In this document: piece after piece, positions 6,934 to 14,470 of the stretch
Position numbering within the stretch: the stretch's first letter is position 1
Layout: every line of letters begins with the position of its first letter
Source: Gemmatimonadales bacterium
GTDB lineage: Bacteria; Gemmatimonadota; Gemmatimonadetes; Gemmatimonadales; GWC2-71-9
Reading direction: 5' to 3'
Assembly (NCBI GenBank): GCA_025929805.1
Contig: JAICPP010000051.1
Location: forward strand, 1-16,065
DNA: 16,065 nt
Translations under genes and position numbers: made by a program
Notes under the pieces: model-generated
What the model saw: only the letters and a program-made list of their open reading frames with translations
Databases searched by the model: none
What the model was told of the DNA's origin: nothing

Positions 6934-7404
6934 TTAGAACGGCAAATCGTCGTCTTCGGCGTCGAGTGCCTCGGGGAAGTCATCGAAGCCTTCCTTGCCC
7001 TTGGCCCCAGCGGCGCCAGCGGCCACCTTGGGCGCGGAGAATGCCTCGGCACCCTCGCCCTTACCCGACAACAGGATGAGTTCTCGCCCGTTGATTTCGG
7101 TGGTGTACCTGGTCTGCCCTTCACGATCTTGCCACGAGCGGTACTCGATACTGCCTTCCACGTAGACCTTGTCTCCCTTTTTGCAGAAGCGCTCGGCGAT
7201 GTCGGCCAGGGTGGAGAACTTGGTGTTCCAGAAAACGACCCGGTGCCACTCCGTCTTCTCCTGCTTTTCTCCCGCCTGGTTTTTCCACTGGCGGCTGGTG
7301 GCGATCGACAGCGTTGCCACCCGGGAGCCGTTTGCTGTGCTGCGGACTTCTGGATCTGCTCCGAGATTGCCGATCAGGATGGCCTTATTCAGACTTCGAC
7401 TCAC
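6934..7404 (-). CDS. ssb: Single-stranded DNA-binding protein SSB
   Basis: Binds and protects single-stranded DNA during replication, repair and recombination. The 156-residue product has an OB fold at about 1-113: SLNKAILIGNLGADPEVR, then ATSRQWKNQAGEKQEKTEWHR, VVFWNTKF, and KGDKVYVEGSIEYRSWQD. A flexible Ala/Gly/Lys-rich linker follows, and the tail DAEDDDLPF is the acidic tip that docks partner proteins (exonuclease, primase, RecO and others in the family). The start is GTG 7404..7402, giving MSRSLNK, because GGAGG sits exactly five bases upstream; the GTG at 7410 overlaps that ribosome site. It has its own promoter and no overlap with the genes around it, unlike most genes here, which fits the need for abundant independent expression. 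It is not next to rpsF or rpsR as in many bacteria. Confidence 0.97.
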   Translation of the reverse strand: MSRSLNKAILIGNLGADPEVRSTANGSRVATLSIATSRQWKNQAGEKQEKTEWHRVVFWNTKFSTLADIAERFCKKGDKVYVEGSIEYRSWQDREGQTRYTTEINGRELILLSGKGEGAEAFSAPKVAAGAAGAKGKEGFDDFPEALDAEDDDLPF

Positions 7405-7409
7405 ATGCA

Positions 7410-7414
7410 CCTCC
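7410..7414 (-). promoter_or_regulatory. Ribosome-binding site deciding the ssb start
   Basis: GGAGG on the minus strand, followed by TGCAT and then GTG at 7404. It overlaps the upstream in-frame GTG at 7410, ruling that codon out as the main start. This is one of the best ribosome sites in the window. Confidence 0.8.
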
Positions 7415-7455
7415 AGTGTTCAGCAGTAAAGTCCGACCCGAGTGGACCCGCGCAT

Positions 7456-7483
7456 AATATAGGGTGCGCAGAGTCCGCTTCAA
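7456..7483 (-). promoter_or_regulatory. Sigma-70-like promoter of ssb
   Basis: Minus-strand TTGAAG (7483..7478) and TATATT (7461..7456) are separated by 16 bases, a good match to a housekeeping promoter. A start near 7449 leaves a leader of about 45 bases with GGAGG ahead of the GTG. It lies in the 105-base gap between rimI and ssb, so ssb is probably transcribed apart from the uvrB cluster. Confidence 0.6.
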
Positions 7484-7509
7484 CCAAAACGCTGCGGCGG
7501 ATTCCAATT

Positions 7510-7968
7510 TCACGCATGTTGCTCGAGGGGAAGCCATAGCACGAGCGCATCCTCCCTGGGATTGCGGTAGTACGCGGCTCGCTGGCCCACCGGCCGAAAC
7601 CCGGCGCTCAGATAGAGCGCCTGGGCCGATTGGTTGGACTCGCGCACCTCCAGGAACACCTCCTCCACTCGGTGTTTGCCCAAGACGTTGAGCCCCGAGC
7701 GCAGCAGCGTGCGGGCGACTCCCTTCCGCCTGAAGTCCGGCGCAACGGCGAGGTTGAGGATTTCGCCGGTGCCCGCCACTTCCCGGCCAATCAAGTATCC
7801 CACGATACCGCGCCCCGCCTGCGCCACCAGGCCGAAAGTCCAGGGTGATTCCAGCGCCTCGCGAAAGCTGGTCTCGCTCCACGGATCACTGAAGCAGCGG
7901 CGCTCGATCTGAACGAGCGGCACTGCATCAGCCGGGACTGCCGATCGAATCCGGTAGCGGGCGTCCAT
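7510..7968 (-). CDS. rimI: Ribosomal-protein-alanine N-acetyltransferase RimI (GNAT)
   Basis: A 152-residue GNAT acetyltransferase of RimI size. In known cases RimI acetylates the N-terminus of ribosomal protein S18 and perhaps other substrates. Family text is clear: IERRCFSDPWSETSFREAL near the N-terminus, then GYLIGREVAGTGEILNLAVAP, the acetyl-CoA loop RRKGVA (80-85), and LEVRESNQSAQALYLSAGF (107-124). The start ATG 7968..7966 has GGGAG (7980..7976) seven bases upstream. This makes the gene overlap the end of tsaB by 41 bases in another frame. The order tsaE-tsaB-rimI is common in bacteria and supports the name; tsaD, often next, is absent here. It ends the uvrB gene cluster, with ssb starting under its own promoter about 100 bases further on. 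Confidence 0.9.
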   Translation of the reverse strand: MDARYRIRSAVPADAVPLVQIERRCFSDPWSETSFREALESPWTFGLVAQAGRGIVGYLIGREVAGTGEILNLAVAPDFRRKGVARTLLRSGLNVLGKHRVEEVFLEVRESNQSAQALYLSAGFRPVGQRAAYYRNPREDALVLWLPLEQHA

Positions 7969-8650
7969 GAGCACTCTCCCATCGCGCCTGAGCTTCGGCG
8001 GGGCGGCCGTACACCGGCTCCCATTCGCGCACGGCTTCGACCGGATGAGCTCCCCCCGCCCGGCCGAGCAAGTCCAGGAGACGGGCAGCACGCGGCGAAC
8101 CCTCCGGCGACCCGATCACTGGACTACCCACCCAACGCTCCAGCTGGGTCAGGACCGGTGCCGCCGCGTCGCCGACGACGATGTCCGGTCGAAGGTCTCC
8201 GGCAATGAGATCCTCCGGCCGCCGAACCGACGGGATCAGCTCGGTGCGGATGCGATCGCTCTCGAATCGATACGCCGCAGCGTACACTTCACCTCGTAAT
8301 GCGTTTGCAATCGAGAGTATCAGCGCATCGGGCTGGGCAACGCCGGCCGCTCGCACCAGCAGAGACGGAGCGGTCCACAAGGGGAGGCGCCGCGCGTGCA
8401 CCAGCGCCTTGGCCACCGCGGCGCCGACCCGCAGTCCGGTAAAACTTCCCGGACCATCGCTGAGAACAATCCCGCCCAGCTGGTCGAGGGTGGACACTGT
8501 CCGCTGCAGCAGGTCTTGCACCATGGGCAGCAGCCCCGCGGCATGCCGACGCGCACCGATCAGGGTGTCCTCCACAGCCGAGGACCCAGCCCCGGGTTTG
8601 CCGATCGCCACCGACGCACGGTCGGTTGCAGTATCGAGCGCGAGCCACAT
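7928..8650 (-). CDS. tsaB: tRNA t6A biosynthesis protein TsaB (YeaZ)
   Basis: A 240-residue ASKHA-fold protein. TsaB pairs with TsaD and, with TsaE, transfers threonylcarbamoyl to A37 of ANN-decoding tRNAs. The N-terminus MWLALDTATDRASVAIG and the signature LSDGPGSFTGLRVGAAVAKAL (about 63-83) identify it. The start ATG 8650..8648 shares one base with the tsaE stop (TGATG), with GGAG eight bases upstream; the TTG at 8653 is a less likely start. The C-terminal half is poorly conserved as usual. Its last 41 bases overlap rimI. TsaC and TsaD, also required for the modification, are not in this window. Confidence 0.94.
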   Translation of the reverse strand: MWLALDTATDRASVAIGKPGAGSSAVEDTLIGARRHAAGLLPMVQDLLQRTVSTLDQLGGIVLSDGPGSFTGLRVGAAVAKALVHARRLPLWTAPSLLVRAAGVAQPDALILSIANALRGEVYAAAYRFESDRIRTELIPSVRRPEDLIAGDLRPDIVVGDAAAPVLTQLERWVGSPVIGSPEGSPRAARLLDLLGRAGGAHPVEAVREWEPVYGRPAEAQARWESAHGRPLPDSIGSPG

Positions 8651-9060
8651 CAAAGTGACTCCAAGCCCCGGAGCTCCGGCTCCGCCAGATGATACAGCCG
8701 AAACCGCCGGCTGGGTGTGGGGATCCAGCCACCGGCACGTTCAGGCCATTCGACCAGTATGGCGTCGCCTTCGGCCACGAGGCCCTCCCAATCGAGATCC
8801 GCAGCCTCGTCTGGAGAGCGGAGCCGGAAGCAATCCAAGTGGAACACCGGTCCCCGGGCCCCGTGATAGCGGTGTACCAGCGCGTAGGTAGGACTGGTGG
8901 CCGGACCGGTCACACCCAGACCCCGAGTCACTGCCTTGATGAACGTGGTCTTACCGGTACCCAGCTCGCCTTCGAAGGTGATCAGCTCGCCGGGCCGGAG
9001 CCGCCGGCCGAGCGCTTCGCCTTCGGCTTCCAGCTGAGACTGAGTCAACGTGCGGGTCAC
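8650..9060 (-). CDS. tsaE: tRNA t6A biosynthesis ATPase TsaE (YjeE)
   Basis: A 136-residue P-loop ATPase that works with TsaB-TsaD in t6A tRNA modification. Walker A GELGTGKTT spans 31-39. Other family markers are SPTYALVHRYHG, VFHLDCFRL, and ILVEWPERAG, the last carrying the conserved W-x-E near the Walker B region. Length is near the usual 140-155. The start is GTG 9060..9058, overlapping the uvrB stop (GTGA), so translation is likely coupled to uvrB. It then overlaps tsaB by one base. Confidence 0.95.
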   Translation of the reverse strand: MTRTLTQSQLEAEGEALGRRLRPGELITFEGELGTGKTTFIKAVTRGLGVTGPATSPTYALVHRYHGARGPVFHLDCFRLRSPDEAADLDWEGLVAEGDAILVEWPERAGGWIPTPSRRFRLYHLAEPELRGLESL

Positions 9061-11102
9061 GCCTGTCGCCGCATTCTGGCGGGAGGCGGCCGGCGCACAT
9101 CGGGCGCACCGAGAGCCTTGAGCTCGTTCAACTGATCCCGTAGCATAGCGGCCAGCTCGAACTCCAGGTTGGCGGCAGCTTCGCGCATCTGTCGCTCCAG
9201 CGCAGTGATTGCCGCCGCGCGCTTGGCCGGATCCCGGAGATCGAGTCGGTCCTGCACTGCCGGCTTCGGCTCCGGCCGCTCGGTCCGCGCGTCAGCAACG
9301 TGAGTCGACAGCCGGACCTGCTCCATCGACTTCACAATGGATACCGGCGTGATGCCGTGCTCCTCATTGTAGGCACGCTGGATGGAGCGGCGCCGATCCA
9401 TTTCGTCCAGCGCGCGCTGCATGGACCCGGTCATCCGATCGGCGTAAAGCACGGCCCGACCGTTGATGTGCCGGGCAGCACGACCAATCGTCTGCACCAG
9501 CGAGCGGTCGGAGCGGAGGAATCCTTCCTGGTCGGCGTCGAGGATAGCGACAAGAGATACCTCCGGCAGATCGAGACCCTCCCGCAGCAGGTTGATGCCC
9601 ACCAGCACGTCGAAATCTCCCAGCCGCAGGCCCCGGAGTATTTCCATGCGCTCGATCGCATCGATGTCGGAATGGAGGTAGCGAACCCGTACCCCGGCCT
9701 GCTGGAGATAGTCGGTCAGGTCTTCGGCCATGCGCTTGGTCAGCGTGGTGACCAGGACCCGCTCTCCGCGATTCTCCCGAAGCCGAATTTCGGCCAGGAG
9801 ATCGTCGACCTGGCCCCGCACCGGCCGTACATCCACCTCCGGATCTACCAGTCCGGTGGGCCGGATGATCTGCTCGACGACCACGCCCTGCGAGAGCTGC
9901 AGCTCGTAATCGCCCGGAGTGGCAGAGAGGTTGATCATCTGGGGAACCAGCGACATGAACTCGTCGAAGTGAAGCGGACGGTTGTCCAGAGCCGAAGGCA
10001 GCCGGAACCCGTACTCGACGAGCGTCAGCTTGCGGGCGCGGTCGCCGTTGTACATGCCCCCTATCTGAGGCAGGCTCACGTGTGACTCATCGACCACGAC
10101 CAGGAACTCCGGTGGGAAATAGTCGATGAGGCAGGCCGGCCGCTCTCCCTCCCGACGGCCGGTCAGATGCCGGGAATAGTTCTCGATGCCGGCGCAGGTG
10201 CCCACCTCCAGCAACATCTCGACATCGAACGAGGTGCGCGACTCGAGCCGCTGGGCCTCGAGCAGCTTCCCTGCACTCTTCAGCTCGGCCAATCGCACCG
10301 CGAGCTCTTCCCGGATGACTTTGACCGCCCGCTCGATGGTGGGCCGCTGGGTGACGAAGTGCTTAGCGGGGTAAATCGCGCACTGGTCGAGCTGCACGAT
10401 GGTGTCGCCGGTGAGAGGATTGATCTTGCTGATCCGCTCCACCTCGTCACCCCACAGCTCGATACGAATCGCCTGCTCGGCATACGCGGGAAAGATCTCG
10501 ATCGAGTCGCCCCGAACCCGGAAGGTGCCCTGTTCGAACATGACATCGTTCCGGCCATACTGGATCCGCACCAGCTCCGCGAGAATGGCGTCGCGGCCCC
10601 GCTGCTCTCCTCGCCGCACCGTGACCATGAGCTTGCGGTATTCAGCGGGGTCCCCCAGGCCGTAGATGGCGCTCACCGTAGCAACGATGACCACGTCGTC
10701 CCGCTCCATCAGACTGGAGGTGGCCCGCAGTCTCAGACTCTCGATGTCCTGATTGATGGAGGCGTCCTTCTCGATGTACACGTCGGTGGCCGGGACGTAG
10801 GCCTCCGGCTGGTAGTAATCGTAGTAGGAGACGAAGTACTCGACCGCGTTCCGGGGAAGGAACTGGCGCAGCTCGCCGTAGAGTTGAGCCGCCAACGTCT
10901 TGTTGTGGGAGAGTACCAGCGTGGGCTTGCCGTAGTTCGCGATGGTGTGGGCCAGGGTCATGGTCTTGCCCGAGCCGGTCACACCGAGAAGTGTCTGATA
11001 CTTGTCCCCCCGCTGGAGGCCAGCAGTCAGTTCACGAATGGCTTTGGGCTGGTCGCCGGCAGGCTCGAAGGGGGCGACTACCTCGAATTGAGGACTGCTC
11101 AT
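9057..11102 (-). CDS. uvrB: UvrABC excision nuclease subunit B
   Basis: Helicase-like damage-verification subunit of nucleotide excision repair; it is loaded by UvrA and recruits UvrC. The 681-residue product is of normal length. Walker A GVTGSGKT is at 40-47, the DNA-clamping beta-hairpin YYDYYQPEAYVP at 93-104, and the Walker B region VVDESH at 336-341. Other markers are NLSATPGDYE, RVLVTTLTKRMAEDLT, LVGINLLREGLDLPEVSLV and QTIGRAARH. A UVR domain (about 630-665, NLEFELAAMLRDQLNELK) supplies the UvrC/UvrA contact. The ATG (11102..11100) has no visible ribosome site but a TATATT hexamer six bases upstream, so its mRNA may start at the ATG. The stop overlaps tsaE. No LexA-box was recognised in the short upstream gap. 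Confidence 0.98.
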   Translation of the reverse strand: MSSPQFEVVAPFEPAGDQPKAIRELTAGLQRGDKYQTLLGVTGSGKTMTLAHTIANYGKPTLVLSHNKTLAAQLYGELRQFLPRNAVEYFVSYYDYYQPEAYVPATDVYIEKDASINQDIESLRLRATSSLMERDDVVIVATVSAIYGLGDPAEYRKLMVTVRRGEQRGRDAILAELVRIQYGRNDVMFEQGTFRVRGDSIEIFPAYAEQAIRIELWGDEVERISKINPLTGDTIVQLDQCAIYPAKHFVTQRPTIERAVKVIREELAVRLAELKSAGKLLEAQRLESRTSFDVEMLLEVGTCAGIENYSRHLTGRREGERPACLIDYFPPEFLVVVDESHVSLPQIGGMYNGDRARKLTLVEYGFRLPSALDNRPLHFDEFMSLVPQMINLSATPGDYELQLSQGVVVEQIIRPTGLVDPEVDVRPVRGQVDDLLAEIRLRENRGERVLVTTLTKRMAEDLTDYLQQAGVRVRYLHSDIDAIERMEILRGLRLGDFDVLVGINLLREGLDLPEVSLVAILDADQEGFLRSDRSLVQTIGRAARHINGRAVLYADRMTGSMQRALDEMDRRRSIQRAYNEEHGITPVSIVKSMEQVRLSTHVADARTERPEPKPAVQDRLDLRDPAKRAAAITALERQMREAAANLEFELAAMLRDQLNELKALGAPDVRRPPPARMRRQA

Positions 11103-11108
11103 TGAGGG

Positions 11109-11114
11109 AATATA
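11109..11114 (-). promoter_or_regulatory. Possible -10 element giving a leaderless uvrB transcript
   Basis: Minus-strand TATATT (11114..11109) is followed by CCCTCA and then the uvrB ATG. A start seven bases past the hexamer would fall on the A of the ATG. The same hexamer occurs in the ssb promoter. No good -35 is present upstream (the region is GC-rich), so this is tentative. Confidence 0.4.
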
Positions 11115-11150
11115 TACTGCCGGGATTTCTTCGGGGAGGGCCCTGAAGAG

Positions 11151-11564
11151 TCAGCCTGACGATCCTGCCATCGCGAGCAGCCGTTTCCACTGCGCTTCGG
11201 TTGCCGGCATGACCGACAGCCGCGGCTGCCGAACCAGCCCGAGGTCGGCCAGTGCCGGATCTGCCTTGATGGCTGCGAGAGAGACCGGCTTGGGCAAGCG
11301 GCGGTCGAACTCAATGTCCACCACCGTGAGGCCGCTGTCCTTCTGCTTGGGGTCGGGATAGGGCGGGCTTACCACCCGGGCCAGCCCGACGACCTCCTTG
11401 GTAGCACCTGAGTGATAGATCAGAAGCGGATCGCCCGGGGCCATGCTGCGCATGTGCTTCAGGGCGACCGCATTGCTGACCCCGTCCCACACCGTCCGGC
11501 GATCACGCTCGAGCTGATCGAAGGGATAGACCGCGGAATCGGTTTTGAGAATCCAAGGGTTCAA
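11151..11564 (-). CDS. EVE-domain (thymocyte nuclear protein 1-like) protein
   Basis: A 137-residue single-domain EVE protein, part of the PUA-like/YTH superfamily, which binds modified bases in DNA or RNA; the bacterial role is not settled. Visible family text: WILKTDSAVYPFDQLERD at the start, RTVWDGVSNAVALKHMRSM, GDPLLIYHSG, VVGLARVVSPPYPDP, VVDIEFDRRLPKPVSLAAIKADPALADLGLVRQPRLSV and a final ATEAQWKRLLAM helix. The conserved tryptophans that line the base pocket are present (W4, W26). The start is TTG 11564..11562, overlapping the relA stop as TTGA, a rare codon that implies low, coupled translation. It lies 48 bases before uvrB, so it belongs to the radC-relA group rather than to the uvrB cluster. 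Confidence 0.92.
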   Translation of the reverse strand: MNPWILKTDSAVYPFDQLERDRRTVWDGVSNAVALKHMRSMAPGDPLLIYHSGATKEVVGLARVVSPPYPDPKQKDSGLTVVDIEFDRRLPKPVSLAAIKADPALADLGLVRQPRLSVMPATEAQWKRLLAMAGSSG

Positions 11565-13720
11565 GCGGGTGGCGCCTCACGACGCTCGATCTCGGTTACG
11601 CCTTTGACCTTCCGCACTGCCTTCATCACTTTGCCCAGGTGGGGCAGATTATCCACCTCGACGAAGATGGTGCCGAATACCGATCCGTCTTTGGTGTGCA
11701 GATCGGCCCCGCGGATGTTGGTGCCCGTCTGGCTGATTGCTTCCATGATGTCGGCGTACAGGCCCCGGCGGTCTTCGCCGGTGACCGCCAGCCTGACGGC
11801 GAATGCTTCGCCCTGGGTTTCCTGCCAATCGATGTCGACTCTGCGCTCGTCTGCCGCCAGGGTAAGCAGGTTGGGACAGTCGGACCGATGAATCGAGATC
11901 CCCCGGCCCTGGGTCACGTAGCCGACCACCGAGTCACCGGGAACCGGCTGGCAGCACTGGGCATAACGAACCATAAGTCCGTCCACACCCTGGATCTTGA
12001 TTCCCCGACCGAGCCGGATTCGATCGATCACTCGACCGAACACGGTGGGCTTGGGGTCCTGAATCTCGTCGCCCGGAACATCGGGATACAGCGCCCGGAT
12101 CACCTGCCCGATCGGCACGTCACCGCGCCCCACCGCGATCTCCAGCCCCCGGCCGTCGGCCAGAGAAAGGGTATGCGCTGCCTTGGCCAGACGCTCGTCG
12201 TCTGGTGAATCCAGCCGCCGGCGGCGCAGCTCGCGGGCAAGGATCTCTCGCCCGAGACCCAGGCTGACGGTTTCTTCCTCGTGGTTGACCCACTGCTTGA
12301 TCTTGTGCCGCGCCCGTGCCGTACGCACGTGACTGAGCCAGTCGCGGCTGGGCTTCGCCGAGGCGCTGGTCAGGATCTCCACCGTGTCGCCGCTCTTCAA
12401 CTCGCGGTGCAGCGGCGCGATCCTGCCGTTCACCTTGGCGCCCTGGCACTTGAGGCCGACTTCGGTGTGAACGTGAAACGCGAAGTCGATCGGGGTGGAG
12501 CCCTTGGGAAGACGCTTCACGTCTCCGAGCGGCGTGAAGATGAAGATCTCATCCTGGTACAGGTCGATCTTCAGGAACTCGAGGAACTCTTCGGGACTAT
12601 GGGTGTCCTGCTGCAGCTCGAGCAGCTGCCGGAACCAGCCGAGATGCTGATCCAGCTCGTCCCGGCTGCCGTCGCGCTTGTAGACCCAGTGGGCGGCGAT
12701 GCCGTACTCGGCCGTGCGGTGCATATCCTGGGTCCGGATCTGCACCTCGAACATCTGTCCACCGGGCCCGAAGATCGTGGTATGCAGCGACTGATAGGCG
12801 TTGGATTTGGGACTGGCGATGTAATCCTTGATCCGCTCCTGGATCGGCGTCCAGTTGTGGTGGATGATCCCGAGCACGTGATAGCAGTCTGGCACCGTGC
12901 GTACGATGACCCGGACGGCCATGAGATCGTAGATCTCGTCGAATACCTTGCCCCGCTTCTTCATCTTCTGGAAGATCGACCACAAGTGCTTGGGCCGGCC
13001 GGTGACCTCGAACCATTCGATGCCGGCCTGACGCAGCTCGTGGTCGAGCGGGGTCTTGAGCTTGAGGATGGTTTGCTCCCGTGATGCGCGCTTGGCGGCC
13101 ACCTGCTGAGCCAGCTCGCGATAGTCTTCCGGCTCCAGGAACTTGAAGGCGAGGTCCTCCAGCTCCGCCTTGATGCCCGCCATACCGAAGCGGTGCGCCA
13201 GCGGCGCGTAAATCTCGCGGGTTTCCAGGGCAATCCGGGCCCGGCGCTCCGGCGGGAGGTGCTCCAGAGTCCGCATGTTGTGCAGCCGGTCTCCCAGCTT
13301 GATGATGATGACCCGCGCGTCCTTGGCGATCGACAGCAGCAGCTTGCGGTAGTTCTCGACCTGCTCCTCAGCGGAGGAATGGAAGGTCAGGCTGGAGATC
13401 TTGGTCAGGCCGTCGACGATCCCGGCGACCTCGTGGCCGAACTCCCGGGCGATGTCCTCCATCCGCACATCCGAGTCTTCCACCACGTCGTGCAGCAGGG
13501 CGGCGGCGATTGTGGTGCTGTCCAGGAGCTGTTCGGCCAAGATCAGCGCCACGGCGATGGTATGGGAGACGAAGTCCTCGCCCGACATCCGCTTCTGGCC
13601 TCGATGCGCGGCGGCGCTGAAACGGAGCGCGCGATCGACCAGCTCCAGATCGAGTCGATCGGCGTGCTTCTCCAGCACGGCCCTGAGGTCAGGGGCGAGA
13701 TCCGGCAAGGTCCCGGTCAC
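11561..13720 (-). CDS. relA: Bifunctional (p)ppGpp synthetase/hydrolase, RelA/SpoT family
   Basis: Long RSH enzyme (719 residues) that makes and degrades the alarmone (p)ppGpp in the stringent response. The HD hydrolase domain (about 25-180) keeps His53, LLHDVVEDS with His77-Asp78 and Glu81-Asp82, and KLGDRLHNMRT with Asp144, so hydrolysis should be active. The synthetase domain (about 235-350) has GRPKHLWSIFQKMKKRG, DLMAVRVIV, KSNAYQSLHTTIFGP and FEVQIRTQDMHRTAEYG. A TGS domain (about 390-450) with FTPLGDVKRLPKGSTPIDFAF follows, then the Cys cluster YAQCCQPVPGD with His611/Cys615, and an ACT domain (about 640-715). An intact HD domain and the only long RSH seen here suggest a bifunctional Rel rather than a synthetase-only RelA. 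The start is GTG 13720..13718, overlapping the radC stop (GTGA); the stop overlaps the EVE gene (TTGA). Confidence 0.96.
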   Translation of the reverse strand: MTGTLPDLAPDLRAVLEKHADRLDLELVDRALRFSAAAHRGQKRMSGEDFVSHTIAVALILAEQLLDSTTIAAALLHDVVEDSDVRMEDIAREFGHEVAGIVDGLTKISSLTFHSSAEEQVENYRKLLLSIAKDARVIIIKLGDRLHNMRTLEHLPPERRARIALETREIYAPLAHRFGMAGIKAELEDLAFKFLEPEDYRELAQQVAAKRASREQTILKLKTPLDHELRQAGIEWFEVTGRPKHLWSIFQKMKKRGKVFDEIYDLMAVRVIVRTVPDCYHVLGIIHHNWTPIQERIKDYIASPKSNAYQSLHTTIFGPGGQMFEVQIRTQDMHRTAEYGIAAHWVYKRDGSRDELDQHLGWFRQLLELQQDTHSPEEFLEFLKIDLYQDEIFIFTPLGDVKRLPKGSTPIDFAFHVHTEVGLKCQGAKVNGRIAPLHRELKSGDTVEILTSASAKPSRDWLSHVRTARARHKIKQWVNHEEETVSLGLGREILARELRRRRLDSPDDERLAKAAHTLSLADGRGLEIAVGRGDVPIGQVIRALYPDVPGDEIQDPKPTVFGRVIDRIRLGRGIKIQGVDGLMVRYAQCCQPVPGDSVVGYVTQGRGISIHRSDCPNLLTLAADERRVDIDWQETQGEAFAVRLAVTGEDRRGLYADIMEAISQTGTNIRGADLHTKDGSVFGTIFVEVDNLPHLGKVMKAVRKVKGVTEIERREAPPA

Positions 13721-14400
13721 AAGAGTCCAGCTGTCGCAAAGCTCACGAAACGGTCTCCTGCAATAATGACGTGATCGTACAAGGGTACGTCGAGCAGCCG
13801 TCCTGCCGACACCAGTTGCTTGGTGGCCGCCCGGTCCTCCGCAGACGGCGTGGGATCGCCACTGGGATGGTTATGCACGACGATGATCCCAGCCGCCGCC
13901 TCGGCAATGGCGGCACGAAACACTTCGCGAGGATGCACCAGAGAGCTGTTCAGCAATCCTCGGGTAATCATCACATCGCGCAGTACCTGGCTCTGGCTAT
14001 CCAGCGCCAGGAGGTGGAACTCTTCCACCTGGAGGTCCCGCAGCCGGCCTCCAAACAGCCGGAGCACGTCTTCCGGTTCCCGGATCCGCTGCGCCGGAGG
14101 CCGTTCTTCCCGGGCTGCGCGCGCGCCCAACTCGAAGGCCGCAATCAGCCGCCCTGCCTTGGTCGGGCCGATACCCGGAGACCGAAGCAGCTCGGCACTG
14201 GGACGTTGAGCCAGTCGGCGAAGTGAGCCGTCGCTGATCAGGAGCAGCCGCTGAGCCACGGCGAGCACGTCGTGGCCGCGTCCACCCGTACCTAACACAA
14301 TGGCAAGAAGTTCGGCGGTCGTCAACGCGGCGGCGCCGAGCGCCCACAGGCGCTCTCGAGGCCGGTCGGCTGTGGCGATGGTGGTAACCGGCAGAGCCAT
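13717..14400 (-). CDS. radC: RadC family protein (JAB/MPN metallo-domain)
   Basis: A 227-residue RadC. A helix-hairpin-helix region (about 60-95) contains LRSPGIGPTKAGRLIAAFELG. The JAB/MPN domain (about 105-225) contains the metal motif HNHPSGDPTPSAED with His176, His178 and Asp189, plus VFRAAIAEAAAGIIVVHNHP and LLDVPLYDHVIIAG. All metal ligands are present. Despite the name, a DNA-repair role in bacteria is doubtful and the activity is unknown. The ATG (14400..14398) has no strong ribosome site; TATCCT lies six bases upstream (see findings). It starts 70 bases after the secA stop and overlaps relA by GTGA, so it probably heads a radC-relA-EVE unit. Confidence 0.95.
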   Translation of the reverse strand: MALPVTTIATADRPRERLWALGAAALTTAELLAIVLGTGGRGHDVLAVAQRLLLISDGSLRRLAQRPSAELLRSPGIGPTKAGRLIAAFELGARAAREERPPAQRIREPEDVLRLFGGRLRDLQVEEFHLLALDSQSQVLRDVMITRGLLNSSLVHPREVFRAAIAEAAAGIIVVHNHPSGDPTPSAEDRAATKQLVSAGRLLDVPLYDHVIIAGDRFVSFATAGLL

Positions 14401-14470
14401 CCATCCAGGATAGCTCGGAGCGGGAAGCAGGTCGTGTCTTTATCCTGCGGGTCCAACGGAACTTACGCCG

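Noticed and set aside
9300..11105. Long plus-strand open frames opposite uvrB (and similar ones opposite relA and secA)
   Set aside because: High GC leaves antisense frames open. They lack ribosome sites and recognisable domains, while the minus strand encodes unmistakable UvrB, RelA and SecA.
14406..14447. CAGGATA / TATCCTG 7-bp inverted repeat between secA and radC as a terminator
   Set aside because: The loop is 28 bases and no T-run follows on the minus strand; it is too weak for a terminator call and may be chance.
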